Shown here piece by piece: positions 56,209-64,000 of a DNA stretch of 64,000 nucleotides; within the stretch, counting starts at the first letter, position 1; each line of letters opens with the position of its first letter. The DNA comes from Adiantum capillus-veneris (Eukaryota; Streptophyta; Polypodiopsida; Polypodiales; Pteridaceae). The stretch lies in the NCBI GenBank assembly GCA_014529385.2, contig CM043943.1:100811855-100875854 (forward strand). The letters run 5' to 3'. The notes beneath the pieces are model-generated. The model did no database searches. It had not been told where the DNA came from and was given only the letters and a program-made list of their open reading frames with translations. A program made the position numbers and the translations under genes.

Positions 56209-57470
56209 TTATGCCTCTAAATCATTTGCTTGGTTGTTGTTATTGGAGGTGCAAGTTGATGGTGTATCCTCGTCCAGAATGTCGATAGGGGGAGCTTGAT
56301 CAAATCGTAGAAAATAGGGTTTAAGCCGCCATCCATTGACTCTGGTCTTTTGAAGGTTACCATCCACTTCCATGAGTTGGTAACTCCCATTGGCATATTT
56401 CTTCCTGATGATGAAAGGGATTTCCCGCTGGAGTATGAACTTCTTATCTTTCAGTGTGTAGAAGCGATTGTCATAGCGGAGTACCAACGTGCCCTTGTTT
56501 AAATCTTTGTGCTGAAGATGCAGATTGAAACTAAGTTGTCTGTGTTTTGTCTATGCCTCATAATGATTGATTTCCTCCTCTTTGCCCAGTTGTAGTTGTT
56601 CCAAGTTAAGATGTGATCTTTCAAATGCATGTTGGGCTGTTGAAACTGGCTTTCCATTATTCTGAGACTTGCAAGTTTCATTTCAATGGGTAAGATTGCC
56701 TCCTTACCAAATACCGAATGATATGGAGTGAAACCTAAAGATGTTTGGGATGAGGTTTGGTAGGCCCATACAGCTGGAAGTAGATACTTATCCCAGTCAC
56801 CATGATGATTGTTAACTTGCTTTGTGATGATTTTACAAGTCATTCCTTTCACTTTTTCAACTAGGCCATTACATTGAGGGTAATATGGTGTGGAGTGCCT
56901 CCTTGTAATGCCTAATTTTTGCATCAACTCCCCTACCAAGTCTGCTCAAAAACTTGGCCCTCTATCGGAGATGATTTCTAATGGTGTGCCAAATGTGCAA
57001 CAGATGTGTTCATAGACAAACTTGGCTACCTCAATAGTTGTGATCCTAGTTGTGGCTATAGCTTCTACCCATCTAGCTAGTCATATAGTCGACTCCCATG
57101 ATGATATAGAACTTCCCGGAGTTGGCCCTAGAAATGGTCCTATGGCATCTATACCCCATTTTTCAAATTGCCCATATGAAATGATATGTGTGAGTGGTTC
57201 AGGCACGAGTGCTCTGGTGCCGGCCCTTTGACACAACTTACATGTCTTATACCAGTGGTGTACATCATGATTGAGGCTAGGCCATGCAAAACCAGTCTCC
57301 AAGATTTTCTTGCTTGTTATATCTAGGGCAAAGTGACCACCACAAACACCATCATGACAACTGGTAATTATCCCAGTAATTTTATTAGAGAGAGGGACCT
57401 TCCTGAGTACTTGGTCCTCACCCTTACAATACAGACTGTCATCGATAAGTACCTTGTGGCCTTCCTATGG
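56209..57470 (-). pseudogene. gypsy H integrase
   Basis: Zinc-binding end at 57302-57220 (HDVHHWYKTCKLCQRAG), core start WGIDAIGPFLGP, then a break. 56939-56499 has LGITRRHSTPYYPQCNGLVEKVKGM, where the catalytic Glu is present in LVEK, and GFTPYHSVFGKEAIL. 56487-56209 is the C-terminal end (MVLRYDNRFYTLKD, ANGSYQLMEVDG). Stops near 56945, 57078 and elsewhere; no chromodomain. Confidence 0.75.
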
Positions 57471-57711
57471 TGAGCCATTGCTTTTGCCCTTTTGTCAGAT
57501 CTAGTGGACATTCCCCTATTTTCAAGAAATGTATGATGTTGGTGGGTAAGGTGTCACTACCTTGAAATAGAGGGAGCTTTCACTTTATAGCCCCAACTAC
57601 CATTTCTTATAGTCTTTGGCTTGCTAAGGCGTCGGATTCATGGTTTTGATCCCTTGGAATGTGGTGTAATTGAACTGCTTCAAAATTACCCAACAAAGTT
57701 TTTACACATCT

Positions 57712-58002
57712 TCAGTGACTTCTCAAGTTAGGATTGCTACATGTCCATGCTCCATTTACTTGCCTTACCAAAAGTAGAGCATCCCCAAATACATCAAGGC
57801 GTTTTACCCCTTGTGAGATGCACCATTGTAGCCCCTTTGTCTGTGCTCTGTACTCAGCTTCATTGTTAGAATGTGATTCTAACAAATGGCCAAGCGAAAA
57901 TACCTTGATATCTTTGTCATTAAAGACCACTATGCCAACTGCTTTGTCGGATGCTCGCTTGTAGGCTCCATCAAAGTAGAGAGAGTGTGCTCTTTCTATC
58001 AC
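57712..58002 (-). pseudogene. gypsy H archaeal-type RNase H
   Basis: HSLYFDGAYKRASDKAVG, SNNEAEYRAQTKGLQWC and GDALLLVRQVNGAW carry the D, E, D catalytic pattern and match the second RNase H of gypsy C. The domain itself is open; flanking sequence is frameshifted. Its presence supports the Tat-like assignment. Confidence 0.8.
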
Positions 58003-58984
58003 CGGTGGCTCTAGAAGTTCTTGAATTCCCTCCCTTATAGATTTCTTTACCTTTTTCTCAAAGTGTTAGTACGTCATGAGTCCCCCCAATCTTGCCCTTG
58101 ACATACTTTCCACTTGTACCGTGTAGTCCAACTCTTGCAGACAAACTAGCCATTTAGCAATTCTAGTAGAAACATCCATGTGTTGTACCACATAAGGGAA
58201 CATTTCATCCATGGTTAAGATTAAAAATTTCCTAGGCAAAAAATATGATTGAAACTCTATAGTTGCAAATCTAAGAGCTAGGACTAGGTGCTCCGCATGG
58301 GTGAAACCTTTCTCTATCGTTTGTCATCATGCGACTTGAGAAGTAGTTTGGCCTCATGAAAGATGTCGTTGCGTCCTTTTGGAGTAGCACTACCCCAAAG
58401 GAGTCATCACCCACACTTGAGGTGAAAAAACTTCTCGTCCCACTTAAGAGGTGGCTAAGACCTCCTTTACCTTGTTGTAGTGATTTTCGCTCTCCTCGTC
58501 CCATATGAAAGTTGATTGTTGTATAAGCTGCTGTAGTGGTAGAAAAAGTTGTGATAGTAGATGTACAAGTCTACTAAAGTACCTCACCTTCTGTAGAAAA
58601 GAGAATAGTTGACGTGTGGTTTTTGGTGAAGGTAGTGTGATGAGTACAGACACCTTACTTGGATGGACTTGCCTTTTCTTGTACGAACCCCAGTAGTCAT
58701 AGTTTCTGCACAACTGTCTTTACCCCTTCATTCAACTTAATGTCATGCTCCATCATCGCTGTAATACCTGTGATTCTTTCATAGTCAATGAAAAGGTCGG
58801 GGAATACCACCAAAATTTGCAAAAATTTATCTTTCTCTTCACTTGTTAATTCCATAGACAACATACTTTTCAACCTACCCTCTCCTAGGCCAGGTGATTT
58901 ATTCTCTCTGTTTCTTTGACCTTCTAGTGACGGGTCACTAGTCGTGCTTGCCCTTTATAGATCCCTCGTGATAATTCCATCACG
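58003..58984 (-). pseudogene. gypsy H reverse transcriptase remnant with core deleted
   Basis: From the right: acidic linker and ELTSEEKDKFLQILVVFPDLF, then DIKLNEGVKTVVQKL, the usual approach to reverse transcriptase. It jumps at ~58700 to QVHPSKVSVLITLPSPKTTRQL, which lies after the catalytic palm. The palm, including the F/Y-x-D-D motif, is absent. The first RNase H follows in pieces (FTSSVGDDSFGVVLLQKD, 58271-58504). Confidence 0.7.
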
Positions 58985-60965
58985 TTGGAGAGGGGGAATA
59001 GGGAACACACCTAGCACAAAAAATACTTGCCTCTCTATAGCTCAAGGATTCCACATCACCCCTAACCTCTCAAATAACACCTTCAAATTGGCTAATTTGC
59101 ACTAACAACTCCGCTTTAGCATACAAACCAACTACCTCATACCTTGCAAAAAACAACCACAACCCAAATGCACCCACACTGCTCAACTCACCCTTTCCGA
59201 CTCACAAAACACTCCTAATATGCCCTCTCAGTAGCACCTTTCGAGCTGCAGGCAAACCCTCTGCAAGCAATGGACAATACACAAAGAGCGAGAGGAGAGG
59301 AGGGGAGTGGGGAGAAGCAACACAAGAGATTGGGGCAAATGAGTGGTGTTATTGCATAGAGAGTAGTTCAACCAAGTATGCAGCTTCAATGGTAAGCTTA
59401 ACAACACACAAGCTTCAAACTTCCACCCACACATAGGCAAAAAAGCCCTCAAATTTTTGCATTTACAACCTTTTATAGGGGTACCTCTGGGAGGCCCAAA
59501 GAAAGAAAAAAGGGTGAGCTTCACCTCCCGTGGCCTTCACTTAGAGATTCTTTTAGAATTTTGATTGCATTGCCAACACTTGTCATAGTTCACTTTTGGA
59601 AATATTTACATGGTGTGCACATTGGGCTTTGGTCCTTTCCCTTTGGCCGGCCGGCTTGCCTCTTGGGCCTTTGAGTGCCCTTAGCCTTGCTCCTTGTTGG
59701 CACCTCCTTTGCAGCGGGACCCCTCCCCTTTGTCGAGGCAATAGCGATGTCGCTATTGGAGGGGGGGGGGGGGGGGAACCCTTCCTCTCAAAAATATTTG
59801 GCCCTTTGTGGGCACGCGCACCGCCCCTACTGCCTGCCACATCATCACTGAACTCACACCACCACGGGCGCCACTGCCGCCTTGCCTCACCAAAACAGTC
59901 GCCCAAAATCGCCGCCAATGGCCACACCACACCACGCACAGCGCCTTGCGCATACCCGCCATAGCCACGGGGAGGGGAGCTCCCCTCTCTATCCATTCTT
60001 GGATATCAATGAGGAGGCCACGCCCTGGGCTATATACCGCGCTCGCGGATTACCTCATTCCGCATGTGGGTTTAGCCGGCGCCACGTGGTGGCCGAGGAT
60101 GCCTCAAGCCTTTTGAACTTCAAAAAAACCCCATTACCTTTTTAACACAAGCTCTTTTTTGGCCTTCCTTCATCTGGCTTACATTCTCTGCTCCCACCTC
60201 CTAATGCCAAGCTGTAACCACCCACTCAAACTCCATCTTCCCGGATCCAACCACACTCTCTGTATCTGCACTTCCACCCCTCAGCATCCTCCAACCAAGG
60301 CTTTCAAAAAGTGAAAAAATCATCTGCAATCCAATTTGGACAAAGGCACCCCAGCTTCCGACTCCCATAACTCCTTGCTCCGGACTCCGTTTGGCATGGA
60401 GTCACTTCTTGCTAGCTCCATATGATGCACACCCTGCTCTAGAACTTTGTCGAGACTGAGAAGATGCCAGATGGAACATTCTCCAATGCGGCCAAGTGGG
60501 CTCAAAACCGGCCCCGAAAAAACTTCAACTGACCATATCTTGCAAACCAGGGCTCCGATCCGCAATCCGAAAAGACGGGTAGGCTACATGAATTGAGCTC
60601 TACACGTCTATAACTCAAGTTCCACTTGGATCACCTGTCCCCAATTTCCCTGTTTGGCAAGAATCTGCAAACCATCAAAGCTTCAACCTTCAATAACTTG
60701 GGCTCCGTATCTCGGTTTGATGAGCCGTCTAGACCTAATCCTTCAGCACTTCAAGTTGTTCATTCTTGGACCACAAAGCTGCACTTTGCATATCCTTCAC
60801 CTAATACCCCGATTAGCCCCTTATGGAGCCTTCCTTGGCCTATAAGCTGCATCATGCATACACTTCCGCTGCTACCTGCCATCCCATGATTTTTCTAGAT
60901 TCATCATCCCTTTGCCATGCTTCTGTTTGCCTGCATATATATGCACATGCCACCTTCTAGAGTCG
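58985..60965. mobile_element. ~2-kb block interrupting gypsy H, possible solo LTR
   Basis: Gypsy H linker sequence is readable up to ~58984 and again from ~60966, so this block is foreign. No coding similarity; GC-rich in 59630-60080 with an 18-base G tract (59759-59776). Part of it (60490-60730) matches 54100-54320. Ends and target duplication could not be fixed. Confidence 0.4.
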
Positions 60966-61088
60966 ACACACTTTGGCTGCACCAACGTTGATGGAACTGT
61001 CACTCTCATCAATGCAAGTGGCATCCTCCTAAGAAGTGGAGAATTCACTAGTGGTTTCGTCTGCTGATGTCTCTAGGTCCATCTGTCT

Positions 61089-61625
61089 CTACTTGCCGGT
61101 CCTCATGTCGTAGTAGATTTTTCCCCCCCAATCTTGCTTTGCTATCATGGCCATCAACCATGGACTTCCCAATATCAATGGATAGACCTCCCCCTTAGTT
61201 GGCATCACAAAAATGTCTACTTCTACCTTAGTGTTGAAAGCTTTTACCTTCACGGCACTTACTACACCTGCACATTTTACTTTTGCATTGTTTGCCATCT
61301 TTGCCTTGCATGGAGAAGGCCGGTCAACCTCGAGCCCTAACAAAAGCATCATAGCTTCACTCATCACACAGATTTGTGCGCCAACATCCATGTAGGTGTT
61401 TCCAGCCCTCCTACCCTTTATGTTGACGTTGACGACTGGAAGGATGTCAACCATGTTGCAACCCAAAATTGCTCCGTCTACCTTTGCTTTGGACCGCCTT
61501 GTACTTACCATTGTAAACCATTGCCGCCTTACCTTTGGTGCGAGATGTAACAGCTGTGGCCATGTAGTCTTTGGTCCTTTCTCTCCCACATCCAATGTGA
61601 GATCATAGGGCCAATTTTTTGTCAT
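61089..61625 (-). pseudogene. gypsy H protease region
   Basis: Open frame with NTYMDVGAQICVMSEAMM (DVG in place of D[ST]G), VKCAGVVSAVKVKAFN and VYPLILGSPWLMAM, the order of a retropepsin in Tat elements. Aligns with the gypsy C protease (VDGGAQIYV ... YPIILGRPWL). It is linked upstream to gag by a stop at ~61626. Confidence 0.8.
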
Positions 61626-62760
61626 GGCCTTGACGGCCTTTTTCTAGTCTCTCCCTTCATGCTTCTCTCATCATCAGCTTGTGCAATTTTGTCCCTCCTA
61701 GCTCTCTTTATAGTCATGGTTTCAAATGGTTCTAAAAAGGTTTCCTTGACCTTACCCTTGTCTTTCCCCTTCACTCTGGGTGGATCCATTACTACAGCCT
61801 TTCCTTTCTCCTCTAAGATTATGATGCTTACAGTGCGATCAAGTGGTGATGCCGTTGGAAGAGGTGGAATGGGTGCTTGTGGTGGTGCCTGGGGTGGACA
61901 TAGAATTTTTGTTGGTGGGGATAGTGCTTGGGGAGGAGGTGCTCTCTCTCTAGGGGGTGAAAACTGGTTTCTCCCACCTCCTCTATTATAGGGTTGTCGC
62001 GGTTGGGTGCAGTAATACATACCATTACCATATTCTCCCTATTTTGTTGTCGTGCTCTTCCCGGGTCTTGATCTCTCTCCTGATTCCTTCCTTGTTGTAT
62101 CAAGTAGACATACAAATTTTACACTTGATTAATAATGTGGGCCAACATATCTTGTTGGTCATCTCTTACCCCAGGAGCCGGTGGTGGTGGAGGTAGAGTG
62201 GTGGTTGTTGTGGCTGGAGGTTGACGCGATGTTCCTGCTTCTATTGACTTGGTTTCTTTGGATTTCATTCGCAGCTTCTTGTCCTTAAGGCGAGAAATCT
62301 CCACGGCTAGCTTATACATAGCCGGGAATCCCTTCACCTTCTCCTTGAGCAGCGACCACAAGCCATGCGTGAACCGGTCCTTCTTGAGAAAATAGGGTGC
62401 ATCTTCTCCTCTTGCCAGTGATTCAACCCATTGTTTCCACAAATCCACGAACTTGGGACTCATAGGTGGCATACTCTAAAAGACCATCCTGCTTCAAGTC
62501 TCTCAACTTGTCCCACAACTTCGCTGAAGTGGTACCTCCCCCAAAATGTCCCTTCAAAGTATTTTTTAGGAGCTCCCAATTATCCTTGATTGTTTGTGGG
62601 AGTGCGTTGTAACATGACGTAGCTTCTACCTTCATGAGATGTTTAAATATTCTAACCCGGGACTCATCTATGTCTTTGTTGCTTACTACACATGTTACTT
62701 CAAATTCATCTAAGAAATCTGCTATAGATCCTCCCCCTTCTTTCCTTTAAATGTTAGAAA
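61626..62760 (-). pseudogene. gypsy H gag
   Basis: Gag core in two overlapping frames: SCYNALPQTIKDNWELLKNTL and DKLRDLKQDGLLEYATYE (62423-62635), then PYFLKKDRFTHGLWSLLK (62119-62472). A Thr/Pro-rich linker follows and a basic C-terminal part (61622-62020). No CCHC knuckle is visible; only a single YYC remains near 62015. N-terminal gag is degenerate beyond 62650. Confidence 0.65.
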
Positions 62761-63657
62761 TGCTACACCTGCATGATTATTGGGAGAGAGAGAGAGAGAG
62801 AGAGCTACAAAGATACACTGCTTAACTTACAATCAAAATTTTTATTTTTATTTTTTCTTCTTACAAAAAGGTGTGTATACCCTTTCTATACTAAAACATA
62901 GATTAAAATCTCAAATGGTATATTGCCTTGTACCAATGCTAGGAAAAACGGCTGATCTGATGCGAAAACCTCAAAGAAGCACTCCCCTCCTAGCATGGTG
63001 TTAATGATGTGCTGGTAGTGAGCCTTCCAATCTAGCATTACCTTGCTTGAATGTACTTGTATTGGAATGTATGATCTGCCTTGAGGTAGGTTGTACTGAC
63101 TCATGTAAAGCTTAGAGGTACTTAGTCGCTATCAAAAATAGTGGGAGAGAGTGGTGTCCTTTCCTGAAACAGATTTAGTAGAACCCTAGTCTCTCTAGTA
63201 AGGGCATAAGCATGTTCTTTTGTTATCTATGTTGCAACATTAGATGCGACTTGGAAAATGACTGTGATAATTACCTCGATGACTTGAATTACCTGATTCT
63301 CAAAGTAGACTAGTGTTGACTCTCTACTATGCAGATCTTCCTCCATTTTGTTTTTGTGGGTTGTTCGTAGGTTGCGGACATGGTCTCGACCTCCTCCTTC
63401 TTCTCCTTGGCACACGGGCTATATATATCCACTGAGTTTGACGTGTTGGTTGTCTTTCCACTGAAAATCTATCACTATTATGCCTGGCATTCGAACCTCT
63501 ATGGATATGCGAATTTCGCTTGGAGCTCTTTTTCTTCTATTGTCCAGTTTTAGCAAACCCTGCTAACCACTCATCCATCCATAAAAGGTTAGGGTTTTCA
63601 ATCTTGTAAACTGAAAGGTTTCTTGAAAGGATCCTCAGTGTGGGGGCACCAAGAAAA
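62761..63657 (-). other. gypsy H leader
   Basis: Non-coding stretch between gag and the LTR. 62785-62804 is a GA repeat. No small ORF resembling the 30201/51491 family was recognised in this leader. Primer site at its right end. Confidence 0.5.
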
Positions 63658-64000
63658 TGATAGTCGGAAATGACGTGCCAGGTGGGGTGGCCTCTACACC
63701 ATACATAGCCTGAAATTCCCAAGCATCATCTCAGGGGGGGTAGCACCTAAGGGGTGCTATCCTCTAACTCTAAAGGGGCACCACCTAGCATAAGCGCGAC
63801 TAGGACGCATATCATAGCCTTGGACTTGTCACTCTAGCACAACACACCCAAGCCACATTCTTTTGAATCGTGACTATGAGAGAGAGAGAATGTGTGGGGA
63901 GGGGGAGGGGGAGGGGGGGGGGAGAGAGAGAGAGAGAGAGAAAGAGAGTACCCTTTTCTTATCATTCCCTCTATGAGAAGTCCCAAATGGATACACAACC
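63658..64000 (-). repeat. 5' LTR of gypsy H, partial
   Basis: Starts TGATAGTCGGAAATG directly after the primer site and runs out of the window. Contains GGGGTAGCACC / GGGTGCTATCC short inverted repeats (63737-63763) and G/GA runs at 63896-63946. Confidence 0.6.

Larger units (their letters stand above)
56181..64000 (-). mobile_element. Ty3/gypsy element H (Tat-like), decayed and interrupted
   Basis: Minus-strand gypsy: purine tract (56181-56198), integrase, archaeal-type RNase H, reverse transcriptase remnants, a foreign ~2-kb block (58985-60965), protease, gag, leader, primer site (antisense CTTGGTGCCCCCA, 63641-63653) and a 5' LTR beginning TGATAGTCGG at 63658 and running off the window. 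Same general family as gypsy C but clearly different in sequence. Confidence 0.8.

Noticed and set aside
59583-60145. GC-rich overlapping ORFs on both strands
   Set aside because: No domain, no homologous pattern, and long open frames are expected by chance in GC-rich sequence; the block interrupts gypsy H and looks LTR-like.
1-64000. A metabolic, defence or phage-like gene system
   Set aside because: Every well-supported coding region is a transposon protein, apart from one PPR fragment and the small leader-type ORFs.

Overview
The window reads as a heterochromatic, repeat-dense stretch of a land-plant nuclear chromosome. Plant-type Ty1/copia, Tat-like Ty3/gypsy (two RNase H domains) and CACTA (En/Spm) elements fill almost all of it, with GT-AG introns, a PLS-type PPR fragment and long CT/GA/CA microsatellites. 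The protein flavour suggests a seed-free plant such as a fern or lycophyte, but this is an impression, not a demonstrated assignment. I see no intact host gene, rRNA, tRNA or CRISPR array.

Layout. 1-2448: 3' part of a CACTA element. 2449-5435: dead copia element (family A, copy 1) fused to a Ty3/gypsy fragment on the minus strand (5436-7363). 7366-10208: copia A copy 2, fused at the same breakpoint to gypsy B (10209-16383, minus). Gypsy B carries a young non-autonomous LTR element (10808-13247) with its own internal satellites. 16384-23227: a longer copy of the CACTA element, split by a 2.7-kb TG...CA insertion (19266-21960). 23228-26375: copia A copy 3. Positions 1-5435 and 18081-26010 are therefore one duplicated block, and 2570-7363 and 7366-14580 are a second, overlapping duplication.

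26376-31565: degenerate copia D, an LTR-like block, then two overlapping small ORFs followed by degenerate ~310-bp repeats. 31566-52837: minus-strand nest: copia E, copia F, copia G (abutting F), and a near full-length gypsy C inserted in the integrase of G. The outer right-hand halves of F and G are missing. 52838-64000: microsatellites, a PPR pseudogene, a gypsy integrase fragment and gypsy H, which is interrupted by a ~2-kb block and runs off the window.

The most interesting signal is a family of ~70-residue proteins. One is encoded in the leader of gypsy C just upstream of gag, with a truncated copy in gypsy B. Two more lie in tandem with a 4-base overlap at 30201-30628. The last 43 codons align without gaps and the stop codons line up, while third codon positions vary freely. 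Other notable points are a ~400-bp leader module shared between a copia element and the gypsy elements, a sequence motif just upstream of gag shared by both superfamilies, and the duplication of elements already inactivated (integrase Glu to Lys).
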